Of a DNA stretch of 64,000 bases, positions 10,354 through 22,366 are shown piece by piece. This stretch comes from Scleromitrula shiraiana. Its lineage: Eukaryota > Ascomycota > Leotiomycetes > Helotiales > Sclerotiniaceae. Numbering within the stretch: the stretch's first letter is position 1; the number at the start of each line of letters is the position of its first letter. Position numbers and translations under genes: made by a program. The notes beneath the pieces are model-generated. The model saw nothing but the letters and a program-made list of their open reading frames with translations, was not told where the DNA came from and ran no database searches. The stretch covers positions 1,054,001-1,118,000 of the forward strand of contig JABELC010000013.1 in the NCBI GenBank assembly GCA_028455995.1, given 5' to 3'.

Positions 10354-12769
10354 ATGGCAGATCTCCGACATCAAACAGATGGTCCATCGCCACTATCTAC
10401 GGAAGGCTACGATGAGTCTCTACTCCCCGATTATGATCGTGAATTTCTTTCCGAAGAACACCTCCAAGCATTTGCCAATGCGCTGAGTGCGCCAGATCCA
10501 AGTCCCAGTTCCGATGATCTCTCACTCTATTCGTCGGCACAAAGTCCGAAGGAACCATCTACTCCACATGCAGCCTCCAGTCGAGCCAGTTTCGATGCAC
10601 GAAGAAATAGCAGAGCTACACTGGCAAGTGGTAGCAACACACCGGGTGGAGGGAGTATGTTTATAACTGCGCAGAATGACTGGGCACCGATAAATCCGAC
10701 AAGGCTTGGAGGAAAGGGGAAGAGGAGAGGGGAGAAAAGGAGGTCAGGGAAGAAGCCGAGGAGGAGTAAGGATGAAACTAGAGAGGGGTATTTATATTCT
10801 ATTTTGAAGTGGCCACTATTGCTCGTGGTTAGCATGTGGATTGGAGGTTTAGGATTAAGTTATCTGTGGACGAGATTGTATATTTGGACATATGAACATT
10901 TTATTGCAGTAAGTGGTTTTGTTCTGTGCCTCGGGAAATTGGGCCCTAAGGGATTTCTGGTGAAGACACGGTACTGATTTCATAATTACAGTGGAGAGGA
11001 AAGCGAGAACACCTACGGCGGAAACTACATGCCACAACTAATTATGGGGATTGGGTCAAGGAGGCAGAGGAGTTAGACAGATTTCTGGGGAATGATAAGT
11101 GGAAGATTGACGATGAATACGCATACTATGACTCCAAGACAGTACGGAGAGTCTTAGAACAAATACGTAAATGCCGGCAGAAGATTGAACATGAAGAGAG
11201 AGAAGGGAGGGGGGCCAATGGAAGCTCAAGCGCAAAGGCAAAATTGGTTGAAGATTTGAAGGCTTTAATTGAGGCATGTGTCAAAAACAACTTTGTGGGA
11301 GTAGAAAACTCGAGATTGTACTCGCAGACATATTATGGAACTAAGAATCTGGTACAAGAATTCATCGATGAAGGTATGTACAATTTGTGACATTCACATG
11401 TCTCATTGATACTAACAAAATTGCAGTCGAGAAAGGAGTTTCAATTCTTGCAAAATCAAACGAACTACCAGCTGAAGAAAAGCGCACGCTCTTCAAACGA
11501 ATGCACACAAATTATGGACGTACGGCATTGTGTTTATCTGGTGGGGCCTCTTTTGCATACTATCATTTTGGAGTTGTCAAGGCGTTGTTAGACGCAAACC
11601 TACTACCTGAAGTGATCACAGGAACTTCAGGAGGGGCATTAGTGGCTGCTTTGGTTGCCACAAGAACAAATGATGAATTAAAATCATTACTTGTACCAGC
11701 ATTAGCTGGTCGAATCAATGCCTGTTCAGAGCCATTTACAACGTGGATTCCGCGATGGTGGAAGACAGGAGCGAGATTCGACTCGGTAGATTGGGCTAGA
11801 CGATGCAGTTGGTTCACGAGAGGTAGTATGACTTTCCGCGAAGCATATGAGAGAACTGGCAGAATACTCAATGTCTCATGCGTACCAGCCGATCCTCACA
11901 GCCCTACTATTTTAACAAACTATCTAACGAGTCCCGATTGCGTCATATGGTCAGCTGTTCTTGCATCGGCAGCTGTTCCTGGAATTTTAAATCCCGTTGT
12001 CCTCATGATGAAGCAACGTGATGGAACACTTGCTCCATATTCATTCGGCCACAAATGGAAAGATGGCAGTCTTCGGACTGATATACCTCTAAGAGCACTC
12101 AATCTGCACTTTAATGTTAATTTCAGTATAGTCTCTCAAGTCAATCCTCATATTAATTTATTTTTCTTTTCATCTCGAGGATCAGTTGGACAACCGGTTA
12201 CACATCGACGCGGTCGAGGATGGAGAGGTGGCTTTCTTGGTAGTGCTACTGAACAATATATTAAACTCGATTTGAATAAATGGCTCAAAGTAGTTCGTCA
12301 TTTAGAGCTACTTCCACGCCCTTTGGGCCAAGATTGGAGTGAGATTTGGCTTCAACAGTTCTCTGGTACTATCACAATCTGGCCACGATCCATAATTTCC
12401 GACTTTTGGCGCATCCTAAGTGATCCCAACCCCAAGCAGCTGGGTAGAATGCTTCATGTTGGCCAGCAAAGTGCATTTCCGAAGCTTAAATTCCTAGCAA
12501 ATCGAATGAAAGTCGAGAGGACCATCGAGGCAGGAAGAAGGGAAACTAGACAAGGTGTAAGGAGAGGAAGTATTGAGAGCATTCTCAGCGAAGATGATCT
12601 ACAGAGTCTACTACTTGGAAGTGCGGCTGAGAGCGAAGTTGAACTAACAGGCACAGCATCAGATGATGAGTTGATAGATAGTGGAGCAACAACAGGAGAT
12701 GAATTTGGGGGAGCGTTTCCAACAACAGAGAAAAAACCGTTGATGGAAGTAGAGAATGAAGATTTGTGA
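10354..12769 (+). CDS. Patatin-like lipase/acylhydrolase (Tgl3/4/5-type)
   Basis: Three exons (10354-10908, 10992-11373, 11427-12769) give 759 residues. The N-terminus is Ser/Pro-rich, then basic (GGKGKRRGEKRRSGKKPRR). A hydrophobic hairpin-like segment (about 148-172) follows, as in fungal triacylglycerol lipases that sit on lipid droplets or the ER. The patatin domain has the oxyanion loop CLSGGASFAYYHFG and the nucleophile elbow GTSGG with Ser383. The catalytic Asp is in DGS (Asp525), completing the Ser-Asp dyad. Expected role: hydrolysis of triacylglycerol or phospholipid, possibly with acyltransfer. The C-terminus is acidic and Ser-rich. Both introns keep phase and join segments that read through the family's conserved linker. 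Which yeast paralogue it matches cannot be decided by eye. Confidence 0.92.
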
Positions 12770-13953
12770 TATTTTCAGAGAATTATACCAGACCGGCGGA
12801 ATTAGATTACCATATTATCATATATCTTAGTTTTAGGATAGAAAGCGAACTTAGGCGTTTTGATAGAACATATAATTACATTTTTTTAATATTTCAGCCC
12901 CAGGTTAGTATCTGGAAAGTCTTGCATTGACCTGAATAATTGAGTTGGACAGAGCATTCCCCATTCCACTTCATTACAGTCTCCTTTGTATTGCATCTTC
13001 TCATCTCAATCAATCATCAATTTGCCTTCCAATTCAATATTTGGAAGGATCTTGGCATGGCTTCGATGCAGTTGAAGACTGGATAAGGCAAACCATAGTC
13101 GCGAACGGTGCTGCGAATGACGCAGATGCTGAAAAGAAATGCCGTAACAGTGCTTCATTGTTATGGTAAGGTAAAATGCTTGACCAATAAACACAACTGG
13201 CATCACAACCCTTTATGCGTCTACGATGCACCCTCGGGAGAGGGGTCAGATACGTCAAGTGAACACCCCTGGTATGAATCCTTCTTTGAAAGTTGGTGAA
13301 ATTCCAGCCTCAATCCTTTATATTGATTTCTCGTAATGCAAGGCCGGGAAGAAATTATGAAGGTTTTGGATGGGAGGCGATGATATTTTGCGGCACGGAT
13401 GCATGAGTGTGGTTCTGTCGTGAGGCATATCACCACTCTTTTCCATTCGCGAGCCAGCTTCTTCACCACAGATAACCGATAGTATTTTGTAGTTTCTCTT
13501 GCCAACGCTGAAACGTATTACTTAGAGAGATTTTAAAGCTTACAAACATGAGTGAACCTTAAATTCGAGAGAATATTGGTCGTTTAGTTTACGATCGTAA
13601 CGTAGAGTTTTTCAGCATTCAATCTTTATTTTGAGCACATTGACACTTTATTAAAGATGAGATGATATCTATTGATCCAATTCCTCCACCATCCCCATGG
13701 GATGGCATCCCGAATTCGGAAGCGATGCGGGAATGGATGTGCAGCTCGGTAGTGGCAATGGACAGTTTAATTGTGTTGGTTTCAATGTTCCGAGAAAGTA
13801 TTGAATACGCCATTCCCGCCAGCCATACCCGTTTATATCGCCACCTTATCTCCAGAGCTTAAAATGCTCCTCGGGCCGTCGTATTTACGTACATGTCAAC
13901 TGCGAGCTTTTCCAGTTCCACAGTACCGGATTTCATCACATGACTCTAGCAAG
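12770..13953. other. Intergenic, no gene seen
   Basis: About 1.2 kb with several short open stretches on both strands. None has a start, length and composition that I can support as a gene. The right part is the promoter of the HeLo-like gene. Confidence 0.5.
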
Positions 13954-14807
13954 ATGAACGGCCTTAACGTTGCGGCTAACGTGTCTGCTCCTATCTCTCT
14001 AGCTGTTCAATTGGCTTCGAGCATTCAGAACCTGATTGGCTTCTGGGCTTCCGTTGTTGAAACTCCTTCTGAGATAACGGATATTCGAGCGCAACTTCAT
14101 TTTCTTGGCACTCTTCTTCGAGCCATCTCTCTCGATCAAGATACCAAGCCTATCCATATTCCCCACATATACGCCAATATAGGACATGAATGTCTGACCA
14201 TATGTACCAATCACATCAGCAAACTCGAACGCTTAACATTAAAGCTCGATCGAGGGTTGAATGCACATGCTGTTCGACGCAGATGGACCTGTCTGACTAA
14301 GCAGTTGAGGGATAGACAAATCAAGAATTATGGGAGGGAATTGGAGAGGGCAAAAACCATGTTGATTGTTTATCAAGGATGGATTAATGGGTGTGTTTTC
14401 AATCATTTATATGAAATGAATATAACAGAAGAAAACTAATATCAAATTGCAGACAAAAACAAAACGCACTCTATTCAACAATGAACAAAATCGCCAATAT
14501 CTCTCCTCACAGCCCCATCATGGATACCAAATCCGATGATTCCTGCTTCGAGAAGCCTTCAATATCAACTGCTAGCACCATGGTTGCATACGAAAGATCG
14601 ATTCCATATTCATCTCTGATGGAAACCAAACCATTAACACGATTTCCTGAGTTGCATTCCTTCATCCTAAAATATCGCCGTGAAGTTTTCACATCTACTT
14701 CGTTTATTCTATTGAGCTTGGGATATGTTAGGTGCGCTTGGGTTTTAATGGGCGTTTTGTTACCGCTTGTTACGAGATGGGAAACTAGGATGGATTGTAT
14801 CGTTTGA
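13954..14807 (+). CDS. Small HeLo-like/fungal STAND N-terminal domain protein
   Basis: Two exons (13954-14390, 14453-14807) give 263 residues. I chose the ATG at 13954 because the recognisable domain starts there. Residues 1-45 (NVAANVSAPISLAVQLASS, then IQNLIGFWASVVETPSEI) match the pattern of the fungal N-terminal domain placed before NACHT/STAND modules (Helo_like_N type). That pattern is a hydrophobic first helix, then a helix pair with SSIQNLI and a PSEI..I loop. In such proteins this domain is a membrane-active or signalling part linked to incompatibility-type cell death. Here no NACHT or repeat domain follows. Instead a basic helical middle and a C-terminal hydrophobic stretch (SFILLSLGYVRCAWVLMGV) end the protein. 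It could be a stand-alone effector or a truncated relative. The family call is pattern recognition only. Confidence 0.62.
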
Positions 14808-16269
14808 TCTTGTATGATGAGGATTTTTTGTTGTATGTGTATCACGTCTGTACGATATAATGTGGTATTCGAATTGTATATTATAATCTAAGGGAATAAT
14901 GATTGATGTTTGATTCGAATGAGAATGAAGATCTGCCAAACTTTCTACATCTAGAATACCGCAGGGGCATGTCAATGCAGGGGAATCGGAATATGGTTCC
15001 AGAATCTCGAGTTGGGAGGCACAGCACCAGATCGTGCTATCTGGAGGTGGCGAGCTCGTAGTCGGATATTAGATTTTTGGGGTGGGTTTCGCCCCCAGGC
15101 TAGCATGTTCATCCCTTGGGTTTTGGTGTAAAGGATTGGAATTGGCGGAGTGGAGTTTGGAATTGGGGTGGGTGAAGGCTTTTTGGCCCCCATATGGAGG
15201 GACTTGTTGCTTCAAGTATGTTCAAGTTGTCTCTCATTCTACTTTCTGCCTCACAAATTTGCAGAGCATTTGCAGAGGGTTGTAACTCCTTATGGATCAG
15301 ACCGAGCTAAGCTTTATCGAATCCACCTTCATTTCTGATGTCATCGTCAAGTGCAAAATAAAACGATAATGATTCAGCAATTCACTAGAAGATAAGGCAA
15401 AAGTTACCGCAATTTGAGAGTTCCATTTTGCTTAATTCTATCGTATAATATATATGTCCCACATCGAGGTACTGGTGAGATCGATGTGGTTTCCAGATTC
15501 CAAAATGCCACAAAACAATTACAGGGGAGCTCGCGTGGTAATATCTTCAATTGTTGATATCTTACCAGTATGATGATTTCATATGAAATGATTAGTTCTC
15601 TTCTCCTTCAGGCTCATTGTAAATTGCTGTACACTGTCAATCGTATCCGAATGATTGTCAAATGCAGAGAGAATACAGACCAGAGTTATGATATTACAAG
15701 ATTCAAGTGTGATTTCATGTTATTGAGATGACTATTGTCGTGAGATATTGCTTTATAAGCAACGCTGGTAGTGTGCTCAGCGGGTGGTTTTCCACTTTTG
15801 TACCCGACCCGTTAATGTGCATATATCCGTCGCGGGGCGGGTTTTTCTTTTTCTCAAATGGGGCCTCATGGATATCCACGGGTATTGTTGGAGTGACCAT
15901 ATAAAATATTCTTGCTAGCCGTACATAGAACCTTATTTAATTCACACCATCCATAGCCTAGGTATGTAGATGAACCTTATTCTGGGGGCGGGGAGGATAG
16001 GGGAGTAATATGATTTTAATTTTGGGTCATTTGCCCACGCCTTATGACGGGAGAGGCACTTTACTATTCTGTATTGGGTTTACTGGAATCCGAGTTTGTT
16101 GCCCAGGTGAGTTTATACGGTATGGATCTCTCTAATCTGCCTAACCTTTTGTGGTCTAGCGTATGTTAGGATCTATCTTTCCTTCCTCTTTCTATTTACA
16201 TCCCTCTCTCATATCCATCATTTATTAGTTGACTTTTATACTAACCACAATCACGATTGTTGTTGGTTG
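14808..16269. other. Intergenic, no gene seen
   Basis: About 1.5 kb without a supported gene. The 14940-15300 part is GC-richer than its surroundings. The 15930-16270 part, just left of the retroelement relic, could be its untranslated leader. Confidence 0.45.
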
Positions 16270-18050
16270 ATTTTAACCAAGGTTAGTGATGGTGTCAGAT
16301 TCAGAGGAAGAAGCGCCGGCTCCTGCTCATCTCTTCTTTACCGTCGCTTAACAAAAGGCAGCAAAGAACAACGCTGAGGTTGAGGAGATAAACGCTCGCC
16401 GTCGTCTTGTAGAGCAAGAAGCTGTTAATGAACAGGCTCGTGTCAACGTGGAGATTGCCTTGAAGGAAACCCTAGAGAGAGACAGGACCGTACAACAAGC
16501 TCGACGAGACGATGCCGAAAGCGCGGCCCTAATTGAGGCGATCCGGGAAGGTGTTGTAGCCTCGCCTGGTGATCGATTAAGACTTTATCGATGGCTGTTG
16601 GGGATTTTTCTTGCCGTCGCAAGAGATCGGTTTCCGCGGAAAGTCCTCGTGAACCCAACAACGATTCGGTGATCTGTGGCTTTCAACTCCGAGCGAGGAT
16701 ATAATTTAAGAATTGCCAACTCCATCATAAGAAATATGCGAAGCGTGTGAAGGAGGATAAGTTTGAAAAGAAATGCACCTCCACGCCCTAATACTGACAT
16801 CCGCTTTAAACTTCATGATTATCGGGATCCTCCTCTAATTAACTCTCCTTCTCCCTTTACGATCCCTGTACGGGACTCTTTTCTTGCCCTTATCCGGGTT
16901 CACTTCGTTACCATTTGACACATATTCTGCGTTCAGGTTGTCATCTCGGCTATGATGGTCCGCTTCGACTGGTTCTCTTTAGGAACTAGCCTTTTTGTGC
17001 TCTAGCTCCCGAGTTTATATTTTTCTGTATTGCCGACGATGTGGCTTTGCGCAGAGTGAGAGATCGAACCTACGTTCCCCTTCTTTTGCTCTCCATTAGG
17101 TTTTCGCTTTAAGGCTCCTGACGATTTTTGAAAGATCCAGGATATGTCCTCTGTTCGAGGTGATTCTGTCAATTCACATATTTCCAAGGACTCTGCTACC
17201 TTCGAATATACTACTATTTTTAAGATGCTGAAAGTGATCACTTCTCTTGGTTAAAGTTCAGTTATTATCAAGCAGGATCAGAAAGAAGCGTTTCAAAAAA
17301 TTCTAGTAGTTATTTCTCAACAATGGTCGCTTGGTTTCTCTTGGGAAAATCGATACTATGTTGATATGTTTCTCAATTTTGGCGGTTGTACTTGCTTTAT
17401 AATATTCAGTGATTTCGCTAAAAGTCTTTAATAGATTACAGAATTCTTTCTTCATATTATAAACAGACATTATTTAGATGATGCTCTGTTATTTGTTTCT
17501 TCGGGTAGATCTATATATTAGCTTGATATCGCTCGCGGATACGACGATCTTTGCATCGTTCTGGGCATCGAGAATAAAGCTTCCAAGAATGAAATTGGCA
17601 CTTGTGTAGAGGTTCTTGACCTTCAGATCGATAAAAAGAACTCTCTTCTCTCTGTTCCCCACCAGCTTTTGGAACATATAAGGCATCTCCCCCCGCGAAG
17701 ACAGTAAACACCCCCCAGAGAACAGTGCAGCAAGTCTTGTGTTATTGCGACGACGTACTCACAATTTGCTTTCCAAACGGTATTCTCAGCTAATATCTTA
17801 TTATATCCATTATGATCTGACAACGATATCGAGAAGCGGCAGCGGAAGCTGGCCGGCAGTGAATACTCACTAATAGGTACCAGTGTATCTTGCAAATATA
17901 CCCCAAGATATCACAAGTCTCTGAATTCTATCCAACCACTTCTACAAGATCTGGTATCTACTATCTACTCACCTCGAGGGAACCCCGAGATGTGGCATTT
18001 TTTCAACCTAAAGATTATTTCGGAAAGATCCTCACGAGCCTTTATATAAT
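16270..18050 (+). mobile_element. Decayed DIRS-like retrotransposon (gag-like and reverse transcriptase remnants)
   Basis: Plus-strand translation shows a coherent but broken polyprotein. Around 16290-16560 there is an acidic and coiled-coil gag-like part (LVEQEAVNEQARVNVEIAL, then ETLERDRTVQQARRD). Around 16920-16970 comes ILRSGCHLGYDGPL, the segment that precedes the RT fingers in DIRS-type elements. At about 17270-17430 is an RT core (KEAFQKILVV, WSLGFSWENRYYVDMFLNFG), then tandem TAA TAG stops. At about 17455-17690 lies the catalytic box HYLDDALLF, then a further stop and IARGYDDLCIVLGIENKASK. Fungal DIRS elements use a tyrosine recombinase, but I could not identify that gene or terminal repeats. 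Several frames and many stops show the copy is dead. Boundaries are approximate. Confidence 0.7.
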
Positions 18051-20699
18051 AGGATGATAGTCTGAGAGTCACATGGGAGAGACGCGTTGACAGAATATAA
18101 GTGAATAGTTGTTTTTGCTCCTGCACTACGGCTCCATAGTCTAGAATCACATTACGAGTTATTTAATATGTTGCTCAGCCTTTGTAGCATACTTTCCATA
18201 CAAACATTTCAGATAAATAGCAGCGATGTGTAAGAGGGAAAGAAGTATTGGTAGATTGTTAGGCAATCTCAATCTCGATTTTCAGCTTCAACACGAGAAA
18301 GTAAAAGGGTTAACACCTTGACTTGTTAAGAGTTTTAAAAATTGACAACGATAGAGTACTGTTAATTTCTCAATATCCATGATTACTGTCATTAAATTTA
18401 TATATCGTCTGAATACACCGAATGCAAAATAATGACAACAATCCTCATCCCCAACGTTTCCCTTTTGCTACACCATCCTATTCTATCACTGTAAAATCTA
18501 TTGTTCATAGTTAACTCTCTGATATGACATACTCATCTACTCCGCTGTGTTGCACATTGAACCATACTTTTGTTCTTATGTTTTTGCTTTGTATGAGAAC
18601 AAGAATCCGGGAAGAAGGTGGGCTTTTTGTACTTCACTTGCAAGAACATCCAAAGATTTTATATCTATCTATGAAAGGACCATATTGGTAATGGGTTATC
18701 TTTATGATATCACTTGTAGTCAGGAATTGATGGTATCAAAGATACACATGAGATTGTTCTCACTCTAATTGGTTGAAGAATGCCAATTCGAAACAAAAGT
18801 ATTCATCTACAGCGAAGGTCTCCGCTATACCACTAGGAGTATTCCATCCTAGTACTATTTATTCTTCACTTGTTTGGGAATTTGAATCAGTGAAACTGTT
18901 CAAAGACGAAAAACCCGAAAACAAAATCGAAAAGAGGTACCTACTGAACAGACACATTCTATCCTCTTCGAACTCCAACAATTCGATACTAGAGTCTATC
19001 CTCTCAACCCAAAACCTACGTTATCAATCATCTGCTTCATGTTCGATGGTACAATGATAATAAATAATAGGAACAACACTCTAGGAGATTCAGCAGCATT
19101 ACACTAGCATGATATAAAACAAGTAACAACAAAAATCCAAAATCCACTCAATGACAAAAGACAGAATTACTGATCCACTGCCTCTCATCATCGGATCATC
19201 TCTACACACGTACAAACATGATTAGAAAATCGGTTTGTGAGAGTAATGTCTAGTATTAACATATGTTATGTATGGTGGGTTGATAACTGTATCAGCAACA
19301 TAGTTCTCCATACCTTGAACTCCAAGTCTCTTTTATACCAGTACCTCGATTCATTGATTTCGAGTTCTCATTCACTCTCCCCCCATTCCCCTCGATGTCC
19401 TTTCACATCAAGGTTCATATTCACTCACAGACAAACTCACATCCCATCGTTTCAAACTCCGCTCTAATCAATCGACTCTTCTTCCTCCATCTCATCTCAC
19501 ACTATTTAATCCTCTACCTCTGATCTTTTTGAAAACAATCAAACGACTCAGTCAAGGCATGCGTCGGCGCGTAGGAGCGTTCGAAGAAAGTTGCGTTTGA
19601 GGACTCCTTCCATACTATATTGCTTCATCACATTTTAATTCTCCTCAGCTCTTCTCACGTTCCTATCTCATCACTAGCCGGGTCTCTATAACATCCAATA
19701 TCCAATAAACCATCAAACTTTCAACACCATAACAGCTATCATTCTCCATATTCTAGACACTTAGTATTGCCATTCATCGAGATTTGAAATTGGATCATTG
19801 CAAGAAGATAGATGAACAACAATAATCTTTGTACTTCATTACAATAACCCATTAATATTGCTATAGATGGTTTCATCATCGTTGTGAACATCACCACCAT
19901 CACCACCATCACCACAAGTCCCTCGCAACAACCCATCATCATTGCTATAAATATCACCATCGCCATCTTCCCCTTCAAGCCCCCTCCACTTCCAACACAT
20001 TCTGTCTCACTCCCGCTTCCTCTTCCCTCCCCCTTCCACTCCCTTCCATGAGATCAACCAAGGTGGTCCACGAAGAGTCCTTTACGGAAAGAACAAGAAA
20101 ATGACAGGGAAGACATCCGAATCCCCTGTTTTATACCATTGTATGGTTTTCTCTCACTCGCTCGAACTATCGATATTCTGAGTGTCCATATTTACATACA
20201 TGCCATTATATATATTCTGAATCCGGATATCCACATCTTAAATGAGTATAGAATAACTTTAAAGGTATTTTATTGTATAGATTCCAACTAAACATTCGAA
20301 ATATATTCGAACATTTGTATTTTAAAGGGGGTTAGAAAATTGATCAGCTCACTCTCTATTTAATTGAATACACATGTCAATGGATGTTTAACGGCAAATG
20401 TGAATTGAAGTTATGATAATCCGGGTGGTCATAAGTTAGTGTAAAAAAATCTAACTTCCACAATCCAGATTAACGGACACTATCTTGCCAACTTGGAGTC
20501 CATAGGTGCTGTAGATCTTGTTGAGCCCTTTAATATTGAGATGGCCGCAGGAGAATTTATTAATCTCAACTGCTGTAACCATTTCCTCATCCACTCCACC
20601 CACCTCTCAATCATCATCAACTTGTACATTCATACTCCCCATCCCATCCGATACTAATCCAATCCAGCCAAATAAAATCCCCACCTCCCTTTAACCCTC
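18051..20699. other. Long gene-poor region
   Basis: About 2.6 kb without a supported gene. It includes CAT/CAC-rich simple sequence near 19860-19925. A short protein-like stretch sits at about 20050-20160 (GGPRRVLYGKNKKMTGKT in one frame, an 18-residue ATG frame in another) that I could not assign. The last 100 bp are strongly C-rich and run into the NatB gene. Confidence 0.5.
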
Positions 20700-21290
20700 T
20701 CACCAAACATCCTCCGGCATAACCACAAAATCCTCCCCCTTCTCTCTAACATGAATCCTCCCCTTATCCCTACTCAACGGCTTCCTCATATCATACGCAT
20801 CCTCTCCCTCCCCATCATCCTCTCCCTCCTCGCCACCTACAACCTCACTATAATATCCCTTCACGGTTCTAAAAACACTATACCCCGCCCCCTTATACAA
20901 GCTCTGCGCAATAGCATTACTCTTCCTCACGAACAGATCCACAAACCACGCATCATACCTATCGCTCTTCTCCTCCAAACTCTTGCTTAAAATCCTAGCG
21001 AACCCGAGTCGTCGCGAGGAGGGAGAGACGGTCAAAGCGGTTATGTGCGCATGGTAGGGGAGGTAGTGCGGGGATTTGGTGAGGAGGAGGTGCGAGGGGG
21101 AGGACTCGAGTTTGCCCATTATGTAGCCGGTTATTTGGAAGGAGGGGGAAAGCGCGACGGTGAAGAGGGAGGGCCAGCGCGCGAGGTAGCTGAAGTAGAA
21201 GGAGAGGTCGTAGGTTTCGGTTAGGGGGTCGAGGTTGGTGGGGTTGAAGTTGAAGACGTCGAGGGCGGAGAAGGGGCGGAGGGTCGTCAT
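20700..21290 (-). CDS. NAT3: NatB N-alpha-acetyltransferase catalytic subunit
   Basis: A single-exon minus-strand frame of 196 residues. It opens TTLRPFSALDVFNFNPTNLD, then LTETYDLSFYFSYLARWP, the signature of Naa20/Nat3. GYIMGKLE follows, and the GNAT acetyl-CoA loop is RRLGFA (93-98) after ITALTVSP. NatB acetylates protein N-termini starting Met-Asp, Met-Glu, Met-Asn or Met-Gln co-translationally, together with the auxiliary subunit Mdm20/Naa25. The tail has a Glu/Asp-Gly-rich insertion (EEGEDDGEGEDAYD) and ends MPEDVW. Base composition is odd: the plus strand is C-rich over the 3' half of the gene and G-rich over the 5' half, switching near 21000. Confidence 0.95.
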   Translation of the reverse strand: MTTLRPFSALDVFNFNPTNLDPLTETYDLSFYFSYLARWPSLFTVALSPSFQITGYIMGKLESSPSHLLLTKSPHYLPYHAHITALTVSPSSRRLGFARILSKSLEEKSDRYDAWFVDLFVRKSNAIAQSLYKGAGYSVFRTVKGYYSEVVGGEEGEDDGEGEDAYDMRKPLSRDKGRIHVREKGEDFVVMPEDVW

Positions 21291-21842
21291 TTTGAGAGGT
21301 TGTTTGGAGGGGTGAGCTATGGAGGGGTATTGGTGGTTGTGGGTGGGTTGTTGATGTAATGGTATGACGGAGATCGGATGAATAGACTGATTATGTAGGT
21401 ATGACTACCTATGATAGAAGAATAAGAAAAAAGGTCTTATTGTTTATGCGCAGTTGAAGAATTTATGCGTCATTGATGTGATGTAGAGTACAATGTTCGT
21501 TGTGCAGCTGTAAATATTCTATATTTTTTTTGCCGGGAATAGCCAAACATCACAAGGAACGTGCCTGAACCATTGAAATCTCTAACATATTTCTACACCT
21601 CACTACGGAGTATTCCACAGTTATTATTATATTATGAGCTGTTGCTATAAGAATGTGAATGCAATGCGATACAATTTTTTAACATATGAGTACCATCTAC
21701 TTGTCAAACAGTACAGCATCAAATAATCAAGCTTTCTAGCTACCTGCATACATCACTGTACGATACTTTCCGGCAGTGTCATGACGATAAGGAATTAGGC
21801 TTATAATTTCGGCATTCATTTTCAGACCCTCATCCTCGCCAA

Positions 21843-21873
<31 letters not shown>

Positions 21874-22366
21874 GACTTGAATTTCAATGTAAATGAATAT
21901 TGCACAGTAATAATAAATAACAAGGGTTAGATTTGGTACCAGATTTACCTTGCTTTCTCATTACCTTCTTGCTTTTGTTTTTACTTTTCATAGCATAGCA
22001 AGGATTCATACAGTTTTGGGGTTTCCACGTCGACGATATTCCCTCGAAATAGAAAAAAGAAGAAGGAGGAGAAGCGGAAAAGTCCTAGGGAGAAGTTGTT
22101 TATTATTCGACTTTCTTCTCTGATTTGCGAATTTGTTTTGCTTAAGAACACGAATTCCCTTCATTTCTTAATCATTATATTATATTCGAGACTGCGAGAT
22201 TTTAAAAAAGGAGAGCGACAAGCACAGATACCCATCGAATATAAATACATACGTACAATCGACTCAGAAGAAACGATTCGATCTTTCTTTACGACACCAA
22301 CCCTGAAAATAACTCGAAAGGGGAAATCTCAAATAATTGCAAACTGGCGACAAAATATCTCTCAAA
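21291..22366. other. Intergenic with ATT microsatellite
   Basis: No gene is seen. It holds an (ATT)n tract at about 21843-21871 and an AT-rich region. A purine-rich leader-like stretch at 22040-22120 precedes the next gene. Confidence 0.6.

Noticed and set aside
20050..20160. Protein-like stretch containing GGPRRVLYGKNKKMTGKT
   Set aside because: Too short, pyrimidine-rich surroundings, two competing frames and no recognisable flanking exons; noted only in the region entry.
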